The notes beneath the pieces were generated by a model. That model did no database searches. It was not told the origin of the DNA and saw only the letters and a program-made list of their open reading frames with translations. Both the position numbers and the translations under genes were made by a program. Positions 1 to 11,400 of a DNA stretch of 64,000 nt are shown piece after piece; position 1 is the stretch's first letter, and each line of letters opens with the position of its first letter. Source of the DNA: Caprimulgus europaeus (lineage: Eukaryota; Chordata; Aves; Caprimulgiformes; Caprimulgidae); contig OU015534.1 of the NCBI GenBank assembly GCA_907165065.1, positions 13,089,686-13,153,685 on the forward strand, read 5' to 3'.

Positions 1-247
1 AGCTTTATCTTGTGACTCTCTAAAACTGTTGACCTTTAGGTACCTTAGTTATTCACCTCTTTTGATAGGAATTCATATGGCACCATATTCTGGCCCCTTG
101 CTCTACCTCCTGTGAGATGATTCTCTAAAATTCAGTACTTTTCCAAATTATCTACTCGAACGCATCCTTCAGTAGCAGCGGTGTCTTCTGGAATGTTAAT
201 TACTAGTTCTTCCTTAGGGTTATCTTGGTTTTCATCCTGAATGTCAG

Positions 248-270
248 GTACACCACCTGATGTGGTGTAC
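248..270. repeat. perfect 9-bp inverted repeat
   Basis: Arms GTACACCAC and GTGGTGTAC flank the 5-base spacer CTGAT, a perfect dyad of 23 bp. It could be a dimeric transcription-factor site or a chance palindrome. No function is assigned. Confidence 0.85.
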
Positions 271-448
271 ACAACATTAGGCATTCCAGGAATGTAGACT
301 GCACTAAATCTTGTACTTGGTTAGAATTTATTAGATGAAAATACCTCGCATTGGATTCTGATGTCCCGGAGTCAGTACCAAATTCATCAGTGACTTCTAT
401 GGGGCTTCTTAAAGAATAGTAATAAATAATGAAATTTATTCAGTGATA

Positions 449-484
449 GGTTGGGGTTTTTTTAACTGAAAAAAACCCCAAACC
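449..484. repeat. 15-bp inverted repeat (hairpin-forming)
   Basis: The left arm GGTTGGGGTTTTTTT (449-463) pairs with the right arm AAAAAAACCCCAAACC (469-484) across a 5-base AACTG loop, with one extra A in the right arm. Purine/pyrimidine segregation within the arms is strong. It could form a stable stem in a transcript from either strand. It is too short for a canonical microRNA precursor. Confidence 0.85.
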
Positions 485-2579
485 ATTCTTTACTTTGGGA
501 CAGGCAATCTCTTGTCTCAAGGAAGCTAGGAGATACATTTCCTTTTGCTTTATTTCCCAAGAAGTTCCGGTTATGTAGAATTAAAAGCCACAGTCCTGCC
601 AAGATATATGCATAAGTTCAAATGCTGAGCTGTTGTAACAGTTGTATCAGTATTTTATTTAGTCATGTATGTGACAAACATCAGAGCTTGTACTGCAGAC
701 CCACAGATTTAAAACCAAAGGATGCTGTAGTAGGAGCTAAAGGACTGAGCTCTAGCTTGAGCTGTAACAGACTGATATCTATGGTAGAATGTATTTTCAC
801 TGGAGAGCTATATGGGAATATACATATTACATGTGATCATATAATGCATTATTGCAATTTGCACACTGAAAACTATTTTGGTTCCTGGAATATGAGAAAA
901 CCTGAAATATGGAAGAACTTGTGTCATGAATCTTAATGCTCTAACGTAGAGATTCTTGAATTAGAAACTTGACTTGTTCATATACCATCTACTCACAGCT
1001 TTTAAGTTAATTGATTAAACACAAAGTGCATTGCCTGTCCCTCCCTTATCCTGTCCATTCACTAGCATAACCTATGGTTTTTTGAAACCAGAAAATGTTT
1101 GGGATTTTGTAGGTTTCCTTCCTTTTGGAATAAAACTTGTAGGATTTTTGTTTTTCCCTCAGTTTAAGTTCTCAGCTGGTCTGAACACAATCTAGTATCA
1201 TTCAGTCTTTTCAACACTTCTGCAGTATACTGTCATACTTCTTGATATTGTAACTCTCTGTACAGAAGTGTGATACAGGATCTGTTTTGATGTATAGATT
1301 TGGGGAACAGGATATAATCCAAACACTTTTAATCAACAAGCGTAGTTTCATTAACTGTAATGGCTCATTTACCCACTGTTTTTGTATTGTAAAAGATTGG
1401 GATGGAAACTTGCCTGCCTATAGCTGTAGGTTGAAAGTTAGTGAAGCAGGCCAGCCCCTTAAGTGCACATCTTCTCTGTGCTTATTATCATGCCGGGGAC
1501 TGTTGTGTTTGCAGTTCACCATGTAGTTGTCCTGTGTAGGGTGACCTGGCCCCACTCCCTCAGGTGCTTTCTCTCCCATAAGCACCTCTCTACCAGGTTG
1601 GCTGGTAGGTGGAGCATGCTTTTGAGCACCTTCCTTTCTTAATCAGGTTTTGATGTCAGGAAGAAAGTTGATGAGTGTTATTTTTTTCTGATCCTCTCTG
1701 TATGCTAGCTGCAATTGTGAGATGTGTTTGAAGGACCATGAGTTGCATTCCCACTTACTGAAGAAATTTTCTTTAAAAATTGTCCCATGTAATTATCCAT
1801 TGTATTTTCTAGTACTCTCCTTGAGACTTTTGACTTTTGCCTACTCCATAAGTATCATTTTCTTTTGTCATATTACAGTGTAATGCTCTTTATAAAATTT
1901 AACATTTTCTTGCCTTTAGCACTTTCTCTTCTTTGCTTTCCACTCTTTACTTCTTGCTTGCTTAGTTAATTATGTTTCATGTTTTGTTTTACTTCTGCCT
2001 TTCAGTTTTCTCAGACTTAAGTTGTATCTTTGTGCTAAGTACATCTTGGAGGCTTACGTTACTAATCGGGCTTATGATGCTTGTTTTGCCTATTACATAT
2101 AATAAGGATCAATACTTCAGCTTGATTCTGCCTCAGACTTCCATGTCTTTAAACAAGAATTAGGTTTGAGCCCCCTAACTCTAGTTAATGCTAGACATCA
2201 TGTCCATAGTCAAACTACTGCAGACAGCTTACCTGTTCAGAAACAGATAGGGATTTGAAGCCCTGTAGCTCCTCCATAACCACTGTTACATTTCCTGACA
2301 CTCAGAGCTCAAAAAAGTTGTGCCTCTTTGGAATAAATCCAGTCGGACATCCAGCCTGGAGCTGTGCAGAATTTCTCAGTCATATTTAATTATGCAGGTC
2401 TATCATTAAATTTTGTTTCTGCAGGTATGTTTCTTATGTCATAGAAAGCCTTAATCCTAAAAAAGGTGGTTTGTGTTTAAGCATTGAACAAATTCATGGT
2501 TAATTACCTCCCCAAACTACACTGAAATAAAAGTGAAGTTAAATTTGCTGCTAAGCAAATTGTATTAGTTACTAAATAA

Positions 2580-2720
2580 AAGCTGTCCTATATGGTCAGT
2601 TAGTTGCAGCTGTAAATATTGTTTGTTATTATGTATCGGGTGTTTTATTGATAGCTTGTTTGTTTGAGTACAGTTATAGATATGTTTTGACAGCTGTGTA
2701 CGTTCGTTTTTTCCTGTGGA
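2580..2720. promoter_or_regulatory. candidate intronic regulatory block
   Basis: An AT-rich stretch with clustered factor-like words: a forkhead-like TTGTTTGTTTG around 2658-2668, a TTTATTG homeobox-like word at 2644-2650, and a MEIS/TGIF half-site TGACAG overlapping an E-box CAGCTG at 2688-2696. No stop-free coding frame runs through it. Calling it an enhancer is inference from motif density only. Confidence 0.2.
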
Positions 2721-5700
2721 GGTGATTGCATGGAGAGCAAAACTTGCCTTCTAAAAATGTAATTATATTGAATGTCAGGAATATTGCAGGATGAGATAAA
2801 TGTTGTTTTAGCTATTTATTGGATATATTAGTAGCCCGCACCTTTGCACTTTTTAATGAGCATTCATCAATAACCTGTGGAAGAGAGGGATAAATCCTTC
2901 TGAGCATTGCTATATGCTGTCCTAAGATGAGGCTGTGGTTTGGTGACTGTGGTTTGTGGAGGAATTAATGATACTGAGCATACAAAATTACTTTAATATG
3001 CAGTATGTTTCCCTGTGTTTTGAAGATCAAAGAAAGCATAAACTTGAAAACAAATAGGATCTATTTACTTATTTCACACTAAGATAAAAAAGAATCCCAA
3101 CTAAAATTAAATTCATTTCAATTACTGATGAAATATCAAATAATATTTATGGTAAGAGTGTTTCTTCAGTTGTTTTTAAGTGAATGGAATGGATCTGAAA
3201 GTGTTGCATATGGTTCATATTCTTTATGTGTTTACCAGTGAGCCATATGATAAAAGTAATGAAAGGCTGAGTTTCTTTTGCCATTCTCCCATACTGTGTT
3301 GTATACAAAGGGACCAGCCTTAAGGAAAACATACTTTGATAGCAGTGTATCTGTCATCTTTCTTAGGGAGAACCTACCAGAAAATGAAAGCATTTTTAAA
3401 AAATATATTAAGGGTTTTTTCAGTTTAAATATTTCAAAAACAACTTTTCATATTTTATATTAACATATTTTGATATTTGGAAAACTGTATATTTTTAAAA
3501 AACTATGTTGCATTTAAAAATGAAAAAATGTATTTTACTAAACCATATAAACCTAGTACTGAGGAAAAAACACTTTTCAGGAAGCTTAGGGATTTTTTGA
3601 AAAAATGCTCAAATTGTGACCATCATCAGTATTTTGGTTTTTTCTAAAAGAATCAGTTAGTAGTGGTTATGATGGGCTGTTAGTTTGAGAGGTAAAGATG
3701 TGCCATTAACAAATTTTATTTGTCCTGCCAAATCATTCCTTGCCTTTCACAGTGCTGTTATAAGGTTTGCCCATTAAATATATAACTGAAGTATTTACCT
3801 ACATCCATAAATTTTTCACGCCACTCAGCTCCCTCCAAGCAGTTCTCCTTCCCCCTCACTTAGTGCCTTCACTGTACAACTTCAGATTCTTAAAAGAAAA
3901 CAAACCCCCAAAACCCTAAAACTTCCTTTATCATTGGTGATGTTCTGTTATGAACAAACACTGACTGCAATAATTCAAGTTCCAAAATCAGTGCTGTGTG
4001 TTCTAGGATGTCAGGGGTTCAGTGAATAATCAGGGCAAGTCACATTTCTCTGTAACTAGCTTATTTGGTATTTTCAACTCTACCATACTTTTCAAACTTT
4101 ATAAATGTTTAATGATAGCAGCATTTAATTATGTGTTCAAATTCCAAAGATAGTGTTGATCATGAATTATTTACTAGGATGAAGATTTTATTCATTTTTT
4201 TATTCAATATAGAAGATTTTAGGAAAAGGAACTTTAGAATCTGGTTTAATGCCTATTTAAGGCTTAACTCACTTTGGATTTCTGTTGCTTCACAGGCCCT
4301 TGGGGAGGCATAGAGTTTACTCAAATAACGCATACTACTGTATTTTAGAAGCATCACTGGGTTGGCTATCTGAATATGTAGGGATATCTCATGTACGGAT
4401 AGAGTAGCATGTGAGTGCTAACTCAGATGATGCTGAGGAACTATTCCATGACTCTGCTATTGAGGCCACCTCCTCTCAGCTGCTCTTCTAACTCCAGAAA
4501 TGTCCACACGCTTTGGAGAATCTTTATTTAGTGATACTGAAAGGTACTGGCAGGAAAAATAGATCATAATTACAGCTGTACTTCAGTGAGGTATTTAAGC
4601 ACGTTCGTCTGTTACTTCAGTGAGAATAATTAAACATTTAAGCACGTGCTTAACTATTGTGCTAGTGGTTGCTCTAATAATCAGTGCTGGACTCCTGCTT
4701 ATCCAAGTCAGATTCCAAAATGGCATTGGCTTCCTCTGCAGCATGTCGTGTTCAGAAAGTGACAGCCTCTCATGAAGTGATCTGGCATCTTGAGGAATAT
4801 GTGGATACTTAAATCTGCACATGGGTAGCTTTTGATTAGTTACTATTGACGTGATGTAATCCATTAAAGTGGTGTTAGTGCTTTTGCATCCAGAGCTGAA
4901 GCCCTTGGCATAAAAAGGGCTCCTTCTCCCTCACTTTCAGTTTAATGTTATACCTTAATGATATGAAAATGCATGGATTTTTGTGCATTTATGGTCAGAG
5001 TCTGTTTGAAAAAGATCAGAATAAAGGTCAATATCTGTTGGTTCTACTAGAGAGGTCTATTATTACTCTGTGTAAATCAGTGTACACTCCACAAATCCTA
5101 CAAAGTATAGATTATAGAGTGTTTTTTTTAAGGATGGTTAAATTCTGCTTGTTAAGTTTGGCTGTATGGGTCAAGCTGTGCTGAACTGCTCTTGGAATGT
5201 ACAAATTTGCATTGCTTTGTCCAGAGAGCTAGAAAAAAAGGAGCACTGAGGCTTTGTTTGAGAGTAGTGTCTTTAGGGGATTGCAGTGGAGAACTTTTTC
5301 TGTTACTGTGTATTTATTTTAAGGCAGAGGTAGGGAACTAAGCCTAAATGTGCCAGGAACTCTACAAACTTGTAATAAATAGATCAATTCCCAGACCTAA
5401 AGAATTTGAGGAATAGGAAGATGAAAGACAGTAGGTAAGTCAAGAAGTTGCCAGGTAAGGCACAAAGTAGCAGTCAGGTGACTTAGAGTACATTTGCATC
5501 TGAACTGTGAGAAGTTTTTGTAAGTGCTTGAAGTTTGATAGTACTGTCTATCTCAAATTGGTACAGTTACATAGTAATTTAAATAAATAATGTAACTGTA
5601 TCAAACACCAGAAAAACAAAATCAAGAAGCAAGTTGAAGCATCACAGGATAAAATAATGAACTGAATTACCTACAAATGTCTGTGCTTAGTATAAGTGCT

Positions 5701-8059
5701 GCTGCAGTGGAAGGTTCCTACTGTACTGCAAAGCATTCTGAAGGCTGTGGACTCCTGTGATCCAGAGTGGTCTGTTTGTTAGTAGAAATGAGGTTCCCAA
5801 TAGAAGTGTGAGGACATATCCCTGTATGTGTCACTCCTGGTTAGCCTGAATGTATGTGGTAGAAGGAAAAAAATGTTTTACAGTGTTTAAAAATTAACTA
5901 GAGGAGATTAAGATTATTAACTACTTAGTAGTCTTCAGAGGAAGGTTGAAATATTTCTTGGGACCACTGATATCAAAGCAACATATCTGATGCATGTGGA
6001 ACATCAACTGTGTAGATTACCTCATTTATCAGGTAGATTGTTCAATTAATGTCTGTGTGCCTGTTGCTTTCTCAGATCAACCATCTTGTGTCCTTGTATT
6101 GGTTCTGATCCATTAAGAATACGAAAGGCCACGTTTGTCATATTACTCCAATGTGTGTAGACTGCAGACACAGTGAAAGCAGAATATTTTGAAGTACGCA
6201 GTTAAATAGTGGCATCTGGCTATTAAAGAATTTTGGCATGATACAGTTAATTTTTGAAGTATATTCTGAAGGAGAAGTCTTAATATTTAGTAGAATATAT
6301 TTTGAAAGAAAGATTCTGCCTCATTTCGGTTTGCTGTTGTGACACTGTGCTCATCAGCTGTGTAACACTGTAAGGTACTTCAGCATCTGTCAGACTTGTA
6401 ATCTGATGAGCTATACTTGGAATAAACCTGAGCTGATGAAACAATCAGTGAGCCTTTGGCACTCTCAGAACTGATTAGTGAAAATCTAGCCAGTCTTTGC
6501 TCATGTGACACATAACACTGCGCTGCGTATACTAAGGCTGAATCATTGAGATTTTCCACCGTGACTGACCATTGCTTAATGCTAATAGCTGCTAAGGGCA
6601 TGATCACCCCATTTAGAGAGATCATACATCCTTTCAAACATGGTAGAATTGTGCTTATGTAGATACTTCAGTATTTGTTGACAGGTAACCATATAATGAG
6701 GGGTTTCTTATTGATATTCCAGACAGCTCTGGTCATTTTTCCATAGATATCAGTAGTGCAGTGACTGCTGAGAGCACAGGAATGATTGATTCAAATTTAT
6801 GCATGTTAATTTTCAGCCTTCCCGTCTAGACTCCATAAAATTAACCAGTCACCCACTGAGATATAACTGAATTTTAAGGTACTGCTTGGCAAATTCTATT
6901 CGGCTTGTGTGACACAGCCCCACAAAACGCGGCGACTACTTGCTACAGAGCTGGTGTATGACACATACAATGCCCTATCTGGAATATCCCATGCATTATG
7001 TCTGTAATAGAAGCAGTTAACATGGTTCAGGGAAACAAGTATGCTCTTTTCTATTTGAGAAAGATTTGTACAAACCAAATGATGTGATTACTTGCATATA
7101 TCAGATTATGAGATTGGTCCTGAAGTCTGTATTTGCTTGAAAGTACAGTCAAGGTTTGTGACCTTTGTCTGCAAGCAAGCAAGAATACTACAAAATAAAC
7201 TGACATACACAGCCGTGTAGTGTTATACTGGGTGGTTTGAATCAAAATCTGTCTAATAATAATGCAGTGAAATTCAGGAATGTCTTTGGCACTCTACATT
7301 AGTATCAAGTAATTATCTCCAGCTAAGATAAAATGAGGGTCAAGGCTGAGTCTGGCTATTAGAGCTGGAGTGTTGCTTGCTTTATGGAACATGTTAACTT
7401 AAAGATGCATTAGGAAGAGATGGAAGAAAAAAAAAAATATTATCCAAAGTGAATTTCATAGTGACTTTTTTGAAAGACTGTGGTTACAAGTTGTTTTTAG
7501 AAGTTAAAGGAGGGTTCTTTGGAATTAGCTGTATGTTGGTTGCATGGACACAAGCTGCTCTAAATTGATGCTAGTTGACTACTTCTGTTGAACTTGGTAT
7601 TTCACATTTAGGGCTCTTAAATTGAAAGATCTCATCTCTTAGAATGATACATATGGGAGAAAGATCATAGCCTAGTGTCTTATCCTGACATGCCTTAGAC
7701 TGGTAAAATTGTAAATTATGACACTTGGTTAGTGTGACTTGGTCTAGTCATGCCATCATGGAATCACTGTAGCTAGGAGTGGTGGGCAACTCCATATCAA
7801 TGTTTTTCTTGGCACCCATAAATGTTATAAATACTGTTTGACCTATTTATCCTTCCTCTAGTGCTTAGCTTCAGATCATTAGATCTGAAATTGATGTTGC
7901 TGTGGACTGGATACTGCAGCACAAACGGATGCTGGGACCTTCCTGCCTAACCTTTCCTTTATGACAGGACCCTTTTCCTGCACAGCTGTCTTCCTCATAT
8001 GTGTTCTTCTCAAAACCTACAAATACTTTTTGTATGAGTTGCTCTGCTTTTGCTTTGGA

Positions 8060-8420
8060 GAAGGGTGTGAACATCTCTACCCATCGCTCCTGTGTGCCCA
8101 GGAGCCCCATTTCAGACCAGCCTGAGGCCATCAGTCCCTGCCCCAGTGACACTGACCCCAGCAGTGTAGGAGTGTCAGCCTCCAGCTCTGTGCCAGCCCA
8201 ACCCTGCCAAGCCAGGCCAAGCTCACAGGCTGACATCCTGGCCTGGCCTCAGCTCATCCCTGTCCCCACAGAGGTGCCTGGTGCCCAGGGCTGTGGCTGT
8301 CCTGCTCTCTGGCTGGGGTGGTGAGATGCTCCCTGAGTGAGGAACTCCCTGGCTCCTTGGGGAGCCCCCACAGCTCCTGCACCCCAGGGAGCTGCTGGAC
8401 CTCGCTGTCACATAGATGCC
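8060..8420. other. GC-rich island within AT-rich intron
   Basis: The composition changes abruptly to GC-rich, with repeated CCAG, GGCC, CAGCTC and GGCTG words, then returns to AT-rich DNA at both ends. Open frames exist on both strands (plus 8001-8324, minus 7871-8236). Both are Pro/Ser/Gly/Trp-rich and typical of GC-rich non-coding DNA, with no recognisable domain. CpG is sparse, so it does not look like a promoter CpG island. It may be an old insertion, a degenerate minisatellite or a conserved element. I do not recognise it. Confidence 0.4.
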
Positions 8421-11400
8421 ACGGTGCCATGGTAGAATCTTTGCATAGTCATCTTAGTATAATTTAGTATTTCATGGATTTAGAACCCTTATCAACAGTG
8501 ATATCAGCATTTTAGCCACTGCAGTAGGAAGGGATCAGGCTGCACAGAACAATATTAGTGTTTGAAAAAGTTTGAAAATGTTCCAAATATTAATATGATA
8601 TTATTTTCTTCAGTGAGGAGGGTGCTGCAAACCTCAGCTGATGGATTGTGTGACTAAGCCAATTTCTTTCCTATGGGAATATATTAACTGTGATAATAAT
8701 AACCTGAGAAATCTGGAGGGATGGTTCTTCAAAAGTAGTTTGATTAAAATTCTAATTCATTTCAAACAGATTTAAGTGTCTACGTGTTTTAAAGATCTAG
8801 AGCACAATATTTTAAAATGTACAAAATTAAATGGGAATAATGGACATTAACACCTTTTGGCTGTGACTCAGTCTTAGGTGAATGTATCAGCTGTTCATCA
8901 CTGCTGTGGTTCTCACCTAACTCTTTAAAGCAGTATATTTGTTTGGAGGTTTGTTACAGTTAATCAATTTTTCATAATGGCCCCTGTAAATTCAAATACA
9001 AAAATATATTCTCAGTTGTTTATATTCCTTTCTTCTAGCACAAGAGGAATGTTTTAGAGTATGAATTTGCATCAGAATAATTCATAAAGCAGTTTGTTTC
9101 AGGGCTGTTTATTTCCTCCCAAGCCCGCTCACAAAGTAGCCATAGTAGAATTATGGATATGGTGATCTTGCAACTTACTGTGGAGGGCAGCTTGATACTG
9201 GACAGTGGTTTAGTAGGTCATGGGTGCAAGTTAGGACTGCAGGAGGCATTGCTTAAGAAAGCAGCTGGATGTAACAGTGCTCAATGCTAGAGACAGCAGC
9301 ACAAAGGTTAACCTAAGAGTCAGTGAAGAATTCCAAGCAGAGTAAGACAGTATGTACACTTGTCCTAGACATCACAGACTGTTCAGAAGCATACAGCTAG
9401 GAGGTAAAAAACGACGTGAATGTTGGTGTCACAGCAAAATCTTTCGATTATATTGGTGTCCAGAATGTATCTGGCCACAGTAAGGGAAGATGTAGAATTT
9501 TTACATTAAAAGTAGTTTTGGTTGTACTCACGAGTATTTCAGAGGAACGTTTCTGGATAGCAGGTAGGATGGTTCTGTCAGCATGAGACATTTCAGATTT
9601 GCTGGTAGATATTCCTGTCTGAGCGCCTGTCCTGCGGAGGTCTGTTGCTTTGCTTCTCAGGCAGTTTTATGTTGTAAACATTTTGGTTCTTATCAGCCCT
9701 GTCAGGAAGCAGAGAGTCTGCTGCTATGTCTATACATTAAATTGTATTCTGAAAATGGAAATATTTGGAACACAAATGCTCCAAATAAATATTCCAAACA
9801 GCACAGTGATACAAAGCAGCAAAAATAGTAAAAATGCTGGGCTCAGACTTGCAAAGTGATAACTCCATTGAAAGTACCTCATAACTGTGGGTCTATTTCC
9901 ATCTTCTATGATTGCACAATGTAGGGAACTATTAGTGGAAAGTCTCTATGTGCAAACCCTGAGGAGGGTATCAATGGGAAGAAGTTTCCTTTGTGTTGAT
10001 AATGGTGTGTCTTTGATATACAAACAAAAGAATTGATTTTTTATGCTTTTTTATCAAGAACTGAATTTTCCCCATTTCTGTAAAAATGTGCCCTCTTTTG
10101 TTGGGACTGGTCTATGTGCAGTTTTTATTCTATTGTGTTCACATCCCTAATGGAAATAGTCATCTCCTGCCATGGGCATAGATGTATAGCGTCAAGATGC
10201 CTTATCCCAGAAATGCCTTTTATTCTTGTTTTCCAAGACTAGCTTATCATGGAACAAACACCTTTATACCTCGAAGTCTACATCCACATTAAGACAATTG
10301 TACTGTTTTAATTATACTTTTATAATTAAAATGATACAACTTCTGCATGTGCACTATATTTCAGTGAACACATTGCTTTTGAAATATTTTTTAAGATATC
10401 CATCTTATTCCTAGCATGTTTGTGTATAATCCTACCTCTCACTACCAGTAGTCTGTTGCATGTATGAAAGTCCCTGATGGTGTGTTGTATCCCCAAGTCA
10501 TTTAGCCCTTTCTCTGTTCATAATGATACCACTGACCCCTCTGAGGCAATTCCTTGAAAGGAGATAACAGTTTTTCCCCTGCCCTTGACCAGTAGTCTGA
10601 CTGTTGTGTTCAGCTCTCCTGAGGACACTGTTCTGTTTCCTTCAGGAATGTGAAAAAGTAATTTCCCCAGATAACAACCAAAAACCCAATTAAGCTTAGA
10701 TTAAAGAAAAGGAGGATTTATTGCCGTTTTATGGAATAGAGAGAAAAGGAAAATAAAAGATAAGAGATATTAAATTGCCTGAAGTGGAGACACACTGTCC
10801 AGTTGCTAGCATTACTCTTCAGTTTACAGAATAATTGGTGGATTTTTAGCTGGTTTTAACCATATAAGAGTAAAACATTGTCTCTCCCACAGCCCAAAGC
10901 CATATCTGTCTTTTTCTGTCAGAGCGCGAAGACTGTGACATGCTGTCTTTGAAATACTGTGTGTGGCTGGTAAACCCCCTCAGTCACCTGGTCTCTGAAT
11001 TTGATGTGAAGGTATTAGCAGTTACAAACCATGTTTATTTTCCCAGTGGGATGCTAAAATATGTGCAAATTGGGCCAAGTTTACAAGATTTTAGTTTCTC
11101 TTTTCCTAGCACATTGTATTTTAGCACATGATTTTTTAACACCTTTGTACAATATATTTCACATCTCATTGTGATCTTCCAGAGGATCCATTGTCTTCTC
11201 ATCCATTGTCATCTCACCTATTTAAATGGGACACTAGGTACTTCCTAGTTTGAAACAGAAGAAAACAAATTATTTGCATATCTTTAATTAACCCTCTCTT
11301 TGTGTAGATTAGGATTGCCTTTAGTAACTGTCAGGTTTCTTGGCCAGTTGAATAAACAGCTTCTTGCATGCATTTCAATTACTGCACTTTTGTATTGCTA

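Larger units (their letters stand above)
1..8059 (+). other. ST6GALNAC5: ST6GALNAC5 upstream intron, left part
   Basis: AT-rich non-coding DNA. It is assigned to the intron before the first visible ST6GALNAC5 exon because that exon starts with a 3' splice site and encodes mid-protein sequence, so the 5' exons must lie further left. All open frames here are short (about 120 codons or fewer), have ordinary non-coding composition, and resemble no family I recognise. The stretch holds two compact inverted repeats (248-270 and 449-484) and a possible regulatory block near 2580-2720, listed separately. I saw no interspersed repeat here. If an unannotated promoter lay inside the window, this could instead be 5' flank. 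Confidence 0.7.

Noticed and set aside
8001-8324. 107-codon Pro/Ser-rich frame considered as the stem-coding exon of ST6GALNAC5
   Set aside because: It lacks the expected sequence before PLKMHC, and no splice sites fit the required phase.
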